A stretch of 64,000 bases of DNA from Burkholderia ambifaria AMMD (GTDB lineage: Bacteria; Pseudomonadota; Gammaproteobacteria; Burkholderiales; Burkholderiaceae). Below are positions 26,635-36,480 of the stretch, in pieces. The position numbers and the translations under genes were made by a program. Every line of letters begins with the position of its first letter. The stretch's first letter is position 1. The notes beneath the pieces are model-generated. The model worked only from the letters and a program-made list of their open reading frames with translations. It did not search any database and had not been told where the DNA came from. The DNA lies in contig NC_008392.1 in NCBI RefSeq assembly GCF_000203915.1, forward strand, positions 744,001-808,000, given 5' to 3'.

Positions 26635-29600
26635 ATGAACAAGTCGTTCAAGTCGATCTGGAACGAAGCACTGGGGGCGTGGGTTGCGGCGTCCGAGCTC
26701 GATCGCGCGCGCGGCAAGCGCGTGGCGTCGTCGAGGAGCGCGGGCGAGCACGCTGCCCACGAAGGCGCCGCCGCGAGCATGGCAACGCCGCCTGGGCTGT
26801 CGCCCCGGCGACTGGTCATGATGATGGCCGCCGCGTACCTCGGACTGTTTCAGACGGGCGCCCACGCGCAGTATTCGGCCGGTGGCGGCTCCGCGACGGG
26901 CGGTGCCAGTTCGATCGCGGTCGGCAACGGTTCGCTTGCGACGCAGACGAATTCGACCGCGTTCGGCAATCTGTCGACGGCGGCGGGGGTGTCGTCTACG
27001 GCGATCGGCCCGGGTGCGCATGCGATGGCGGATGGCGGGACGGCCGTCGGTATCAACTCGCAGGCGACCGGCGTCAACAGTGTGGCGATGGGCGTGCAGG
27101 CGATCGGTTCAGGCGCTTTCGCGGTCGCGGTCGGCAACCTGTCGACCGCGACGCAAACCGGTTCGGTGGCGCTCGGTAGCGGTGCGGCGGCGACCGGCGT
27201 GTCCGCGATCGGGCTCGGCAACAATGCGTTCGCGTCGGGCCAGTACGCGGCGGCACTCGGGCTCGGGGCGAGCGCGGCAGGGGCGCAAAGCATCGCGCTC
27301 GGCTATGCGTCGCATGCCGACCTGACGGGCTCGGTCGCCCTCGGCAACCAGTCGACGGGTTCGGGGGCGGCCGCCGTTGCCGTGGGCAGCGGCGCGCTGG
27401 CTTCAGGCAATTCGGGCGTGGCAATGGGGGTGAACAGTGGCGCGAAGGGCACGTCGTCGATCGCCATCGGCTGGGGCGGCACCGCAGGCGTACCCGGCTC
27501 GGGCACGCAGTCGCTCGGCACCAGTTCGATCGCGCTGGGATCGAATACGACGGCCGGCGCCAACAACGCGGCCGCATTCGGCCTGAACGCGAATGCATCG
27601 GGCCTCAGTTCGATCGCGATGGGCGTGCAGTCGACCGCGACGCAGCAGTATGGCGTTGCGCTCGGCAACCTCGCGCTCGCGACCGGTATCTCGGCAAGTG
27701 CGCTGGGGCCGGGCGCGACGGCGTCGGCATTGAATTCGACGGCGGTCGGCATCAACAGCGTGGCGGCGGCGACCTCGACCGTCGCGATCGGCGACAGCAA
27801 CTCGGTCGCCGCGGGCGCAGGCGCCGGCTCGATCGCCGGCGGCAACTTGTCGAAGGTCCTGGGCGGCACCGGCGCCGTCGCGCTCGGCTTTGGCCAGACC
27901 GTCAGCGGCAACGGCGCGGTCGCGATCGGCGACCCGAGCACCGCGATCGGCACCGGCGCGGTCACGGCCGGTTCGAACAACACCGCGAACGGCGACGGCG
28001 CCGTGGCGATCGGCAACTCGAACATTGCGCAAGGCATCGGCTCCGTCGCGCTCGGCAATACGTCGACGGCGGCAGCGGCGGGCGCCGTGGCGTTCGGCGC
28101 GTCGGCCGTCGCGAACAATGCAAACGACGTCGCGCTCGGCTCCGGTTCGGTGACCGCCGCGCCGCATCCGACCGCCACGGGCACCATCGGCGGCGTCACG
28201 TATACGTTCAACGGCGTCAATCCGGTGAGCGTCGTCAGCGTCGGCGGAGTGGGAACCGAGCGCCAGATCACCAACGTCGCGGCCGGGCGGATCAGCCCGA
28301 CGAGTACCGATGCGATCAACGGCTCGCAGCTCGATGCGACGAACCAGGCGGTGACTTCGCTGTCGACGTCGACGTTGTCGAGCATCACGTCGTTGTCGAC
28401 TTCGACGTCGACCGGGATCGGTTCGTTGTCCACGGGCCTGAGCTCGACCAACAGTTCGGTGACGTCGCTGTCCACGGGCCTGAGCTCGACCAACAGCGCG
28501 GTGACGTCGCTGTCGACTTCGACGTCCACGGGCATCAGCTCGTTGTCGACCGGCTTGAGTTCGACGAACAGCGCGGTGACGTCGCTGTCCACTTCGACGT
28601 CGACCGGCATCGGTTCGCTGTCCACCGGCTTGAGCTCGACCAACAGCGCGATCACGTCGTTGTCGACGTCGACCTCGACGGGCCTCAGCTCGTTGTCCAC
28701 CGGCCTGAGTTCGACCAACAGCACGGTCACGTCGCTGTCCACGTCGACCTCAACGGGCCTCAGCTCGTTGTCCACCGGCCTGAGTTCGACCAACAGCACG
28801 GTCACGTCGCTGTCCACGTCGACCTCAACGGGCATCGGCTCGCTGTCCACTGGCCTGAGCGCGACGAACAGCAACCTCACGTCGCTGTCGACCGCCACGT
28901 CGACGGGCATCGGTTCGCTGTCGACGAGCCTCAGCTCGATCGTGAACAACAACACCAATCTCGGCAACAGCACGGCAGGCGCGATCGGCGGCGGCTCGAC
29001 CTACAACCCGACGACCGGCACGATTTCGGCGCCGTCGTATGTGACGTACAACAGCGACGGCTCGACCTCGATCAACAACAACGTCGGCTCCGTGGTCGAC
29101 AACATCAACGCGCACGGCATCAAGTATTTCCATGCGAACTCGACCGCGCCGGACAGCCAGGCGCTGGGCGTCGACAGCGTGGCGATCGGGCCGAACGCGA
29201 TCTCGCGCGTGGACGGCAGCATCGCGCTCGGTGCGGGCTCGGTGGCCGATCGCGCGACGACGCCGTCGTCGGGCATCATCCGCAACGGCACCGCGGCGAT
29301 CCCGTTCAACACGACGGACCAGACGTTGCTCGGCGCGGTGTCGGTGGGCGACACGACGAACCGCACGTATCGCCAGATCACCAACGTCGCGGACGGCACG
29401 GGGCAGCAGGACGCGGTGACGGTACGGCAGCTGACCGGCGCGTTGCAGTCGTTCGCGGTCACGGGCCAGAAGTACTTCCACGCGAATTCGACGGCCGGCG
29501 ACTCCCTCGCGGTCGGCGCGGAATCGGTCGCGGTCGGGCCGACGACGGTCGTGAACGGCGACAACGGCGTGGGCATCGGCAACGGCGCGATCGTCGACCA

Positions 29601-30696
29601 GACCGCACCCGGCGGCGTCGCGATCGGGCAGGCCGCGAGTTCCGCGCAGGCCGATGCGATCGCGCTCGGCAGCGGCGCGTCGGCCCTCGGCGCGCAGTCG
29701 GTCGCACAGGGTGCCAATGCGTCGGCGGTCAGCGTGGGCAGCGTCGCGCTCGGCTCGGGTGCGCACAGCACCGCGACCGATGCGCTCGCGCTCGGCGCCG
29801 GTGCGTCGGCGACGCTCGCGAACAGCGTCGCGCTGGGCGCCGGTTCGCTGACCACGGTCGGCGCGCTGACGAACTACGTCGCGTACGGCCTGAGCAGCCC
29901 GCAGTCGTCGGCCGGTGAAATCAATATCGGCAACCGGCAGATCACGGGCCTCGCCGCGGGCAAGAACGGCACGGACGCGGTGAACGTATCGCAGCTCGAC
30001 TCGGTCGCGAACCAGTTGACGACGCTGATCGATCAACGTACGACCAATCTCGGCGGGCAGTACACGACGAACCCGCCGGGCGGCAACGTGCCGCCGGGGG
30101 CGAGCGGTTCGAATTCGTCGGCGGGCGGCTCGGGGGCGGTCGCGTCGGGTTCGAACAGCACGGCGGTCGGCAACAGTTCGACGGCGTCCGGCAACGGCTC
30201 GACCGCGATCGGCGTCGGCTCGATCGCATCGGGCAACAACTCGACGGCGGTCGGCGCGGGCAGCAACGACGGCGGCCGCTCGAACGTCGTCGCGGTCGGC
30301 TCGGCGGATTCGCCGCGCCAGGTCGTCAACGTCGCGGCGGGTACGCAGGGCACCGATGCGGTGAACGTGAACCAGTTGAATGCGGTGTCGAACCAGTTCA
30401 CGCAGTCGCTGAACACGGTCAACAACCAGATCTCGCAGATGCAGCAGCAGATCCAGCAGACCGATTCGATGGCGCGTGAGGGGATCGCCGCGACGGCCGC
30501 GTTGGCGTCGATTCCGCACATGGACCGCGACTCGAACTTCGCGATGGGCGTCGGTACGGCGTCGTTCCAGGGTCAGAAGGCCATGGCCGTCGGTGTGCAG
30601 GCGCGCCTCACGGAGAACCTGAAGGCGACGCTGAACGGCGGCTTCGCCGGCAGCCAGCGCGTCGTCGGCGCGGGCGTGCTGTATCAGTGGAAGTAA
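26635..30696 (+). CDS. Trimeric autotransporter adhesin (YadA/BpaC-like)
   Basis: This 1353-residue surface adhesin begins with an extended signal peptide ([20 protein letters not shown]) and a later hydrophobic core ending in AHAQ. Residues about 90-510 are YadA-like head repeats of the AxAxGxxS type (for example [15 protein letters not shown]). A neck ([20 protein letters not shown]) leads to a Ser/Thr-rich repeat stalk (about 580-765). A second head/neck set follows, including two YFHANST segments. The YadA anchor is at the C-terminus ([19 protein letters not shown] ... VGAGVLYQW). GAGGG precedes the ATG. It should form a trimeric outer-membrane adhesin for host or surface attachment. Confidence 0.96.
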   Translation: MNKSFKSIWNEALGAWVAASELDRARGKRVASSRSAGEHAAHEGAAASMATPPGLSPRRLVMMMAAAYLGLFQTGAHAQYSAGGGSATGGASSIAVGNGSLATQTNSTAFGNLSTAAGVSSTAIGPGAHAMADGGTAVGINSQATGVNSVAMGVQAIGSGAFAVAVGNLSTATQTGSVALGSGAAATGVSAIGLGNNAFASGQYAAALGLGASAAGAQSIALGYASHADLTGSVALGNQSTGSGAAAVAVGSGALASGNSGVAMGVNSGAKGTSSIAIGWGGTAGVPGSGTQSLGTSSIALGSNTTAGANNAAAFGLNANASGLSSIAMGVQSTATQQYGVALGNLALATGISASALGPGATASALNSTAVGINSVAAATSTVAIGDSNSVAAGAGAGSIAGGNLSKVLGGTGAVALGFGQTVSGNGAVAIGDPSTAIGTGAVTAGSNNTANGDGAVAIGNSNIAQGIGSVALGNTSTAAAAGAVAFGASAVANNANDVALGSGSVTAAPHPTATGTIGGVTYTFNGVNPVSVVSVGGVGTERQITNVAAGRISPTSTDAINGSQLDATNQAVTSLSTSTLSSITSLSTSTSTGIGSLSTGLSSTNSSVTSLSTGLSSTNSAVTSLSTSTSTGISSLSTGLSSTNSAVTSLSTSTSTGIGSLSTGLSSTNSAITSLSTSTSTGLSSLSTGLSSTNSTVTSLSTSTSTGLSSLSTGLSSTNSTVTSLSTSTSTGIGSLSTGLSATNSNLTSLSTATSTGIGSLSTSLSSIVNNNTNLGNSTAGAIGGGSTYNPTTGTISAPSYVTYNSDGSTSINNNVGSVVDNINAHGIKYFHANSTAPDSQALGVDSVAIGPNAISRVDGSIALGAGSVADRATTPSSGIIRNGTAAIPFNTTDQTLLGAVSVGDTTNRTYRQITNVADGTGQQDAVTVRQLTGALQSFAVTGQKYFHANSTAGDSLAVGAESVAVGPTTVVNGDNGVGIGNGAIVDQTAPGGVAIGQAASSAQADAIALGSGASALGAQSVAQGANASAVSVGSVALGSGAHSTATDALALGAGASATLANSVALGAGSLTTVGALTNYVAYGLSSPQSSAGEINIGNRQITGLAAGKNGTDAVNVSQLDSVANQLTTLIDQRTTNLGGQYTTNPPGGNVPPGASGSNSSAGGSGAVASGSNSTAVGNSSTASGNGSTAIGVGSIASGNNSTAVGAGSNDGGRSNVVAVGSADSPRQVVNVAAGTQGTDAVNVNQLNAVSNQFTQSLNTVNNQISQMQQQIQQTDSMAREGIAATAALASIPHMDRDSNFAMGVGTASFQGQKAMAVGVQARLTENLKATLNGGFAGSQRVVGAGVLYQWK
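28384..28930 (+). repeat. 75-bp tandem repeats coding the adhesin stalk
   Basis: About six to seven units of 75 bp encode 25-residue repeats built from [20 protein letters not shown] and NSAVT. Two neighbouring units around 28697-28845 are essentially identical at the DNA level; others differ at a few positions. The array is in frame, so unit gain or loss would change stalk length without breaking the gene. Confidence 0.9.
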
Positions 30697-30707
30697 TCGC
30701 GCGCGGC

Positions 30708-30740
30708 GGTCCGTTCCGGCACGCGCTGCCGGAGCGGACC
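30708..30740 (+). terminator. Strong hairpin after the adhesin gene
   Basis: GGTCCGTTCCGGC pairs with GCCGGAGCGGACC (13 bp, one G.T pair) around a 7-base loop, 11 bases after the adhesin stop. It lacks a T-run, so it may be a weak terminator or an mRNA-stabilising structure between the adhesin and the lipoprotein gene. Confidence 0.55.
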
Positions 30741-30820
30741 ACGTCGAACGCAACCGCACGCGGATGCGGCGCGCCATCGCGCCGCACGCGCTGCGCCCAT
30801 CGCATTTTCGGAGTAACCAA

Positions 30821-31483
30821 GTGAAAAACATCCAACTTGCCCTGCTGGCGTCCGTCGTTTCCCTCGCTGCCTGTTCGAGCGCGTCGGGGCCGACTTACAA
30901 CGCATACGAATTGCAGTCCCGTGACGGCATCCGCACCTTCCGCGTCGACTGTCACGGCATCCTGTCGAGCGCGAAGACCTGCATGAAAGTCGCGACGCGC
31001 ATGTGCGGCAACGACGCCGTGCGCGTGGTCGATGCCACGACGCCGTATCGCGACGGCGCCGATCCGCACTCGATGGTGTTCCAGTGCGGCGCGGCCCCCG
31101 TGCCGGTCGCCGCGGCTGTCGCGCCGGCGCCCGCCGCGGTCGAGAAGGTGAGCCTCACCGGCGATGCCTATTTCGCGACCGACTCGGCCGTGCTGACGTC
31201 GGCGGCCACCGCCGCGCTCGATAAGCTGCTGAACCAGCAAGGCGACCGGCATTTCGCGCGCGTGGACGTGGACGGCTATACCGACGCGACCGGCTCGGCT
31301 GCGCACAATCAAGCGCTGTCGAAACGTCGGGCTGATGCCGTTGCGGCGTATCTGCGCGAACACGGACTGAAGGCGGATGCGTTTGCCGCGACCGGGCATG
31401 GAGAAGCCAATCCGGCGGCATCGAACGATACCGCCGAAGGGCGCGCGCGCAATCGCCGGGTGGAAATCTCGCTGCAGAAGTAA
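30821..31483 (+). CDS. OmpA-like peptidoglycan-associated lipoprotein
   Basis: This 220-residue protein has a lipoprotein signal peptide with lipobox LAAC near residue 18. A central domain of about 70 residues holds three further cysteines (CHG, TCM, MCG). An Ala/Val/Pro-rich linker leads to an OmpA C-terminal domain with FATDSAVLTSAA, VDGYTDATGSAAHNQALSKR and GEANPAASNDTAEGRARNRR. GTG at 30821, with GGAG upstream, is the best start. OmpA-like domains bind peptidoglycan. Its position just after the adhesin suggests it helps display or anchor the adhesin, which is inference. Confidence 0.9.
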   Translation: MKNIQLALLASVVSLAACSSASGPTYNAYELQSRDGIRTFRVDCHGILSSAKTCMKVATRMCGNDAVRVVDATTPYRDGADPHSMVFQCGAAPVPVAAAVAPAPAAVEKVSLTGDAYFATDSAVLTSAATAALDKLLNQQGDRHFARVDVDGYTDATGSAAHNQALSKRRADAVAAYLREHGLKADAFAATGHGEANPAASNDTAEGRARNRRVEISLQK

Positions 31484-31699
31484 GACGTGGCGACCGGGTC
31501 GCCGCACGCGTGGCCGTCGTAGGCGGACGGTTCGCGCGCGGCGGCGATGCCGTGCGCCGTGCCGCCGGATGCGCGACGTCGACGAAGGCAATGCGTCACG
31601 CGGCGCGTGCGCGGAGTCAGCGTTGTCGCATGGACGACGCTGCCGCACGGCGACTTGCGCGTCCGGCACGCAAGTCATTCGTCCGCGCAGAGCAGCCGA

Positions 31700-31888
31700 T
31701 CAGTGCCGGATCACGCACACGGCCACGATTTCATATCCGGGGTCGGCATGCGTATTTGCAGCTTTTTCGGCTTCCTCATACGAACCGAAGGACGTCGCAT
31801 CTTCAATCGCCGGGGCCATGCCGATATCGCCGTCCTCGGCAGTGCAGAGGAATTGCTCGCCGGTCTTCACGACGTACACGGACATCAT
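31700..31888 (-). CDS. Small conserved-looking protein, function unknown
   Basis: This 62-residue protein starts MMSVYVVKTGEQFL and ends GYEIVAVCVIRH. GGAGGG lies 5 bases before the first ATG (31888), which is a strong start signal and the reason for choosing this short form over the longer open frame. It contains an acidic middle (EDGDIG ... SYEEAEKAA). No membrane segment or known motif is visible. It is divergent from the gene at 31952, with about 60 bases between them for both promoters. Confidence 0.65.
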   Translation of the reverse strand: MMSVYVVKTGEQFLCTAEDGDIGMAPAIEDATSFGSYEEAEKAANTHADPGYEIVAVCVIRH

Positions 31889-31951
31889 GATTCCCTCCAG
31901 GGTTTGCAGGGGGAAATACCAGTCTAGCAGCCGGACGTGCACAATACCGGC

Positions 31952-32194
31952 ATGCGAACCCCCGACCTTGAATGTCTTGTCACCGTTACCATGCCCTTCG
32001 GAAAATACAAGGGCCGACTCCTGGCCGATCTGCCCGGCCCTTACCTCAACTGGCTGGCGCGCGAAGGATTCCCGCGCGGCGAACTCGGCCGCCAGCTCGC
32101 GCTGATGCACGAGATCGACCATAACGGTCTGAGGGAACTGCTGGCGCCCCTGCGCAAACCCGGCTATCCACCCGCCGATGCTGACATAAAATAA
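31952..32194 (+). CDS. DUF3820-like small protein
   Basis: This 80-residue protein has the pattern MPFGKYKGRLLADLPGPYLN followed by WL and a later LALMHEIDHNG. The MPFGKYKG and LPxxYLxWL motifs are those I associate with the DUF3820 family, often described as putative quorum-sensing or nuclease-associated small proteins, but no function is established. ATG at 31952 is preferred to GTG at 31937 because it fits the family N-terminus. The next gene downstream was separated from this one by the IS3-type insertion at 32244. Confidence 0.75.
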   Translation: MRTPDLECLVTVTMPFGKYKGRLLADLPGPYLNWLAREGFPRGELGRQLALMHEIDHNGLRELLAPLRKPGYPPADADIK

Positions 32195-32276
32195 CAAAAG
32201 GCTCTGTCGCGGATAAACCGCTGGCAAAAGAGGGGTGCCAACATGAACTGACCCCGCAAAGTTGGACAGTTGAAGG

Positions 32277-33113
32277 CTAGGCGCTCAAGGGCTGAGTTCT
32301 GTATTGCACGGGACTCAGCCCTTTCAATTTGAGCTTGATGCGTTCGTGGTTGTAGTAGTGGATGTAGTGATTGAGCGTGTCGCGCAAATGCTCCACGCAA
32401 GTGAAGCGATGTCCCTTGTAGCACTCGGACTTGAGCGTGCCGAAGAAGCTTTCCATCGCAGCATTATCGAGGCAGTTCCCCTTGCGGGACATGCTTTGAG
32501 TCAGTTTGCGCCGCTTCAGTTGCCGGCGAAACGCCGGCATTCGGTATTGCCAGCCTTGGTCCGAATGCAATAGCGGTCTGTCCGTGCGTTTGAGTTTGGT
32601 CAGCGCCTTCTTGAGCATGCCGCTGACCAACTCGAAGCTTGGGCGTCGATCCATCTGGTAAGCCACGATCTCGCCGTTGTACAGATCCATCACCGGCGAC
32701 AGGTACAGCTTCTGACCGCCGACGTTGAATTCCGTCACATCCGTCACCCACTTCTGATTGGCCTGTGCGGCACTAAACTGACGTTGCAGCAGGTTGGGTG
32801 CGGCTTTGCCGACTTCGCCTCGCCAGGAGCGGTATTTCTTCGGGCGCAGCAGGGATTTCAACTGCAATTGCTGCATCAGCCTCTGCACGGCCTTGTGGTT
32901 GACGAGATGCCCGGTTTGCCGAATCGCAGCCGTGACGCGTCGATAGCCGTAGCGGCCCTTGTGATGGTCGAACACCGCCCGGATCTTCGCCTTGAGATCG
33001 GCACGGCGATCGTCGACGCTCAGCGTCCCAAGCTGGTAATAGAACGTGCTACGCGCCAAGCCGGCCGCCTTCAGAAGTGCCGCTACCGGATGGTGCTGCC
33101 TAAGCTCGTGCAC
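32277..33113 (-). CDS. IS3-family transposase OrfB (DDE integrase domain)
   Basis: This 278-residue integrase-like transposase has an N-terminal HTH_21-type region (KIRAVFDHHKGRYGYRRV) and an rve catalytic core: WVTDVTEF (first Asp), DLYNGEIVAY (second Asp) and NAAMESFFGTLKSE (Glu). LLHSDQGWQYR is typical of IS3. A GTG at 33113 overlaps the orfA stop as TAGTG. In IS150-type elements the OrfAB fusion forms by -1 frameshifting at an A-rich run; orfA here ends in AAAAGAAAAAG, a suitable slip site. All key residues are intact, so the copy looks active. Confidence 0.95.
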   Translation of the reverse strand: MHELRQHHPVAALLKAAGLARSTFYYQLGTLSVDDRRADLKAKIRAVFDHHKGRYGYRRVTAAIRQTGHLVNHKAVQRLMQQLQLKSLLRPKKYRSWRGEVGKAAPNLLQRQFSAAQANQKWVTDVTEFNVGGQKLYLSPVMDLYNGEIVAYQMDRRPSFELVSGMLKKALTKLKRTDRPLLHSDQGWQYRMPAFRRQLKRRKLTQSMSRKGNCLDNAAMESFFGTLKSECYKGHRFTCVEHLRDTLNHYIHYYNHERIKLKLKGLSPVQYRTQPLSA

Positions 33114-33637
33114 TATTTGCGCTTTTTCTTTTGCGCTGCCTGCTTCTTCGCCAGCAGCGCATCGAGCTTTTTTAGGTAGGCCACCTCCGCACGCAAATAC
33201 TCGTTTTCCTTGAGCAATTCTTCGCGCGAGCGTTCATCCGGTGTGCCGGGTTCGGTGGGTTTGGGCGGAAGTGAAGTGGCCATCTTTCGGGGGCGCCCTC
33301 GTCGGCGAGGGGACAGTGCATCGATACCGCCCTCATGATACAGGCGCTCCCAGCCGGCTACGCAGCCCGCGCCGCGAATATCGAACAAGGCCGATACCTG
33401 GCCGTATGACAACTCGTCTCGCCACATGCGCTGCAGTACCGATAGCTTGAACTCAGCGTCGTAGCAAACGTGTTTCTTGCGTAACCCCGCGCTGCCATGC
33501 TCCCGATAGCTCGCCACCCAGCGCCCCACGACCGAGCGGCCCACTCTGTACCGATGCGCCAGCGATTCGATGCCGATTCCGCCGGCCAGATACTCGTCAA
33601 CGATGCGTTGCTTGAACTGCTCGTTGTACTTCGTCAT
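33113..33637 (-). CDS. IS3-family transposase OrfA (helix-turn-helix)
   Basis: This 174-residue protein contains two helix-turn-helix segments (IESLAHRYRVGRSVVGRWV and a second around LSYGQVSALFDI) and a C-terminal leucine-zipper-like helix (REELLKENEYLRAEVAYLKK), ending in a Lys-rich tail. This is the DNA-binding half of IS150-type transposases. The start is ATG at 33637 (MTKYNEQFKQRI); the open frame reaches further out into the terminal repeat. Confidence 0.92.
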   Translation of the reverse strand: MTKYNEQFKQRIVDEYLAGGIGIESLAHRYRVGRSVVGRWVASYREHGSAGLRKKHVCYDAEFKLSVLQRMWRDELSYGQVSALFDIRGAGCVAGWERLYHEGGIDALSPRRRGRPRKMATSLPPKPTEPGTPDERSREELLKENEYLRAEVAYLKKLDALLAKKQAAQKKKRK

Positions 33638-33690
33638 GAAAAACACCCCAAAGGTTGGACGGGTGTCCAACTTTTGGGGTGCAGTTCAAC

Positions 33691-34200
33691 ATGAGACGCC
33701 TTTATTTTCTCGTACCCGATACGCAGATGGCGAAGGCGATCGTCGATGACTTGCTGCGCGCCCGCATCATCTGGCGCCATATCCATGTTCTCGCCGATCA
33801 TAGCGTCACGCTTGATGAGTTGCCCGAAGCATCGCTGCTGCAAAGCAGCGATGTCGTGCACGCGCTCGAGCGGGGCGTCGCACTCGGCGGCGCGACAGGC
33901 GCGCTCATCGGTCTCGTCGCGCTCGTATTCCCTCCCGCGCAGCTCGTGATCGCGGGCGGTGCCGTCGTCGGATTGACGGTGGCGGGCGCGGGCTTCGGCG
34001 CGTGGACGGCCGCGATGATCGGCATTGCCGAGCCGAATGGGCGACTCGCGCGCTTTCGCGAGGCCATTCGGGAAGGCCAGATCCTGATCATGGCCGACGT
34101 GCCGCCGCTGCGAGAGGAGGAAATCTCGCAGATGGTCGCGCAGCATTTTCCCCAGGCGGACATGGAAGGCGGCGAGCCCACGACGCCGATCTTCCCCTGA
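33691..34200 (+). CDS. DUF1269-like membrane protein, leader replaced by IS3 insertion
   Basis: This 169-residue protein begins MRRLYFLVPDTQMAKAIVDD and has a glycine-rich double hydrophobic hairpin (ALGGATGALIGLVALVFP ... IAGGAVVGLTVAGAGFGAW) followed by an acidic tail. This layout fits DUF1269-type proteins. The IS3 element ends two bases before its ATG, so the original AGAGGGG ribosome site is now 1.4 kb away. GGGGTG inside the IS terminal repeat (33675-33680) could act as a weak substitute. The coding sequence itself is intact; expression is doubtful. Confidence 0.8.
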   Translation: MRRLYFLVPDTQMAKAIVDDLLRARIIWRHIHVLADHSVTLDELPEASLLQSSDVVHALERGVALGGATGALIGLVALVFPPAQLVIAGGAVVGLTVAGAGFGAWTAAMIGIAEPNGRLARFREAIREGQILIMADVPPLREEEISQMVAQHFPQADMEGGEPTTPIFP

Positions 34201-34466
34201 CACGCCAAAACCGGCACACGCGAACACCCGCGCTCATCGACGCGATTCGTCGGACGCATGTTCGCGTTGCCGCGACCGTGGGCGGCATTGCGTTGCGTTT
34301 CGACGCGGCTGCCCGTGGCGTTGCCGAATCGCGGGGCGAACGTGTTGCGATGCGCTGTGCCGGCTCGCGCCCGGCGATTTCGAATCGCACACGGCACATA
34401 CTTTTTGACGCGAACGGCGCGTTCTGAACCTGAGTGCTGAAGCTGAACCATCAGCAAGGAGGTCAT

Positions 34467-34982
34467 ATGGAACTGCACATGCAATCGCACCATTGGGAAC
34501 GGCGCACGCCGGACTGGGTCTCCGCCGCCGTGGCCGGCCTGGCGGGCGGTGCACTGGTGATCGCGCTGGAATTCTTCTGGTCGACGCTGGTGCTCCATGA
34601 AAGCCCGTGGCGACCGACCCACAAGATCGCCGCGATGGTGATGGGCCGCGGTGCGCTCAGCCAGTTGTCGCAATTCAACCTCGAAATCGTCGCGATGGCG
34701 TTGCTGCTGCACTACGTGCTCGGCGCGCTGATGGGGATGATGCTCGCCGCGATCATGGCGCCTTTCCGGTTCGATTCGAGCGTGGGCATGGAGGCGGTGA
34801 TCGGGCTGGCGTTCGGGCTCGTCGCGTACCTGTGGAACTTTTATGTGATGACGGCCGTGTTCCCGTGGTTCATCTCGGAGCGCGGTTCCGGCCCCTTGCT
34901 GGCGAACCTGCTGTTCGGCGTGGTGGCCGCCGTCGCTTATGGCCAGCTGGAGCGATGGCGCAGGCCGAGCAGGATTGAGTGA
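34467..34982 (+). CDS. Membrane protein of unknown function, four helices
   Basis: This 171-residue protein has four clear hydrophobic segments, including AAVAGLAGGALVIALEFFW, VAMALLLHYVLGALMGMMLA, AVIGLAFGLVAYLWNFYV and LLANLLFGVVAAVAYG. The start at 34467 has a perfect AAGGAGG at 34457-34462, and the open frame's earlier ATG at 34434 has none. I do not recognise a specific family. It is followed by a strong terminator and then by the oxidase operon, so a link to respiration is possible but unproven. Confidence 0.75.
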   Translation: MELHMQSHHWERRTPDWVSAAVAGLAGGALVIALEFFWSTLVLHESPWRPTHKIAAMVMGRGALSQLSQFNLEIVAMALLLHYVLGALMGMMLAAIMAPFRFDSSVGMEAVIGLAFGLVAYLWNFYVMTAVFPWFISERGSGPLLANLLFGVVAAVAYGQLERWRRPSRIE

Positions 34983-35016
34983 CGCGCCGGCGCTGAACCT
35001 CCGTCGGCCCCGCTAG

Positions 35017-35056
35017 ACGGCCGCGTCGGCAATCCGTGCCGGCGGCGGCCGTTTTT
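35017..35056 (+). terminator. Rho-independent terminator
   Basis: ACGGCCGC-GTCGGCA pairs with TGCCGGC-G-GCGGCCGT (one G.T pair, one bulge) around ATCCG and runs directly into TTTTT (35052-35056). It ends the transcript of the membrane-protein gene at 34467. The remaining bases to 35318 hold the presumed promoter of the oxidase operon; I see no gene there. Confidence 0.8.
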
Positions 35057-35318
35057 GCATCGCATCGCCGCATGCGACACCGCGGTTCGCGCGTTTCGTG
35101 CGCGACATCCGCGGTGTGCGTCTGCGCGTTTCGCCGTCTTGCACGATGCAGGGCAGAGGACTACCTTTTCTTAAGAGCCGTCCAGCGCGTCGCGAAGCGG
35201 CGCCGGCACAGGTGCCGGCGCGGACGATACGACGAACGCGAAATGCGCCGACGCGGCGCGACGACGCCAGCAGCGTCGTGCCGACGGCTCGGGTGCGTGA
35301 CACGCAGCGAGGCGGCCT

Positions 35319-36467
35319 ATGGCCCTTGCGATTGCTCTGGTCCTGATCATCGCAGTGGCGGTGGGGTTTCACTTTGCCAGCCCGTGGTGGATCACGCCGA
35401 TCGCGTCGAACTGGGTGCGCATGGACGACATGCTGACGATCACGCTCGTCATCACCGGCGCGTTCTTCATCGCGATCAACCTGTTCATCGTGCTCGCACT
35501 GCTGCGCTACCGCCATCGCAGCGGCCGTCGCGCGGCCTACGAGCCGCACAACAGGCGGCTCGAATGGTGGCTGATCGGCCTGACCTCGGTCGGCGTGGCC
35601 GCATTGCTGGCACCGGGGCTCTTCGTTTATGCGGACTACGTACGACCGCCGTCCAAGGTGCTGCAGATGGAAGTGCTCGGCCAGCAATGGCAATGGCGCT
35701 TCCGCTTCGCCGGACCCGCCGGCAAGCTGGGCACGACGGACGTGCGCTACATCAGCGACGCCAACCCGTTCGGCCTGAACCCCGGCGACCCCAACGGCCG
35801 CGACAACTATCTGATCGATTCATCCGAAGTGCACTTGCCGCTCAACCGGCCGGTGCAGGTGCTGGCACGGTCGCGCGACGTGCTGCACGACTTCTACGTG
35901 CCGCCGTTCCGCGCGCGGATGAACATGGTGCCCGGCATGGTGACCACCTTCTGGTTCACGCCGACCAAGGCCGGGCGTTACGACATCCTGTGCGCGCAGC
36001 TCTGCGGCATCGGGCATTCGAACATGCGCGGCGTGGTGGTGGTGGAAGACGAAGCGTCATTCTCGCGCTGGCTTGCGCGCCAGCCGACGTTCGCGCAGCG
36101 GCAGCAGGCGAACGTGCAGGCCGCGCCGGCCGCCGCGGGCGGCAGCGCCCAGGCGCTGGCCGACCAGGGCAAGGCGCTCGCGGCGGCCAAGGGCTGCATC
36201 GCGTGCCATACCGTGGACGGCACGCCGCGCGTGGGCCCCACGTGGAAGGGCCTGTACGGCAAGACCGAAACGATGGCCGACGGCAGCACCGCGAAGGTGG
36301 ACGACGCGTATCTGCGCGCGTTCATCACCAACCCGACGGCACGCGTCGTGAAGGGCTTCTCGCCGATCATGCCGCACTTCGACCTGAGCGATCAGGAACT
36401 GGCCGCACTGGTGGCCTATATCAAAGCGCAAGGCGGGCCGGACGCCAGCAGCGCGGCGCAGCGCTAG
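35319..36467 (+). CDS. ctaC: Cytochrome c oxidase subunit II with fused cytochrome c (caa3 type)
   Basis: This 382-residue protein has two membrane helices near the N-terminus and a CuA cupredoxin domain ending in CAQLCGIGHSNM, which gives the paired Cys, His and Met ligands. The QWQWRF aromatic patch is for electron entry. The C-terminal cytochrome c domain has heme site CIACH near residue 290 and a later MPHF methionine. Fusion of cytochrome c to subunit II defines caa3 oxidases. Electrons pass from the c domain to CuA and then to subunit I. GAGG precedes the ATG. It is the first gene of the oxidase operon. Confidence 0.95.
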   Translation: MALAIALVLIIAVAVGFHFASPWWITPIASNWVRMDDMLTITLVITGAFFIAINLFIVLALLRYRHRSGRRAAYEPHNRRLEWWLIGLTSVGVAALLAPGLFVYADYVRPPSKVLQMEVLGQQWQWRFRFAGPAGKLGTTDVRYISDANPFGLNPGDPNGRDNYLIDSSEVHLPLNRPVQVLARSRDVLHDFYVPPFRARMNMVPGMVTTFWFTPTKAGRYDILCAQLCGIGHSNMRGVVVVEDEASFSRWLARQPTFAQRQQANVQAAPAAAGGSAQALADQGKALAAAKGCIACHTVDGTPRVGPTWKGLYGKTETMADGSTAKVDDAYLRAFITNPTARVVKGFSPIMPHFDLSDQELAALVAYIKAQGGPDASSAAQR

Positions 36468-36480
36468 CGGAGCACACCCC

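Larger units (their letters stand above)
32244..33688 (-). mobile_element. IS3-family (IS150-like) insertion sequence, complete
   Basis: The element is 1445 bp. Its ends are imperfect inverted repeats: TGAACTGACCCCGCAAAGTT on the left, and on the right (reverse complement) TGAACTGCACCCCAAAAGTT. Both are flanked by ACA (32241-32243 and 33689-33691), a 3-bp target duplication as expected for IS3. It encodes orfA and orfB on the minus strand. The insertion lies exactly between the Shine-Dalgarno-like AGAGGGG (32229-32235) and the ATG (33691) of the gene to the right. Confidence 0.93.

Noticed and set aside
28384..28930. Possible CRISPR array because of regular repeats
   Set aside because: Repeats are 75 bp, contiguous, in frame and protein-coding in the adhesin; there are no spacers.
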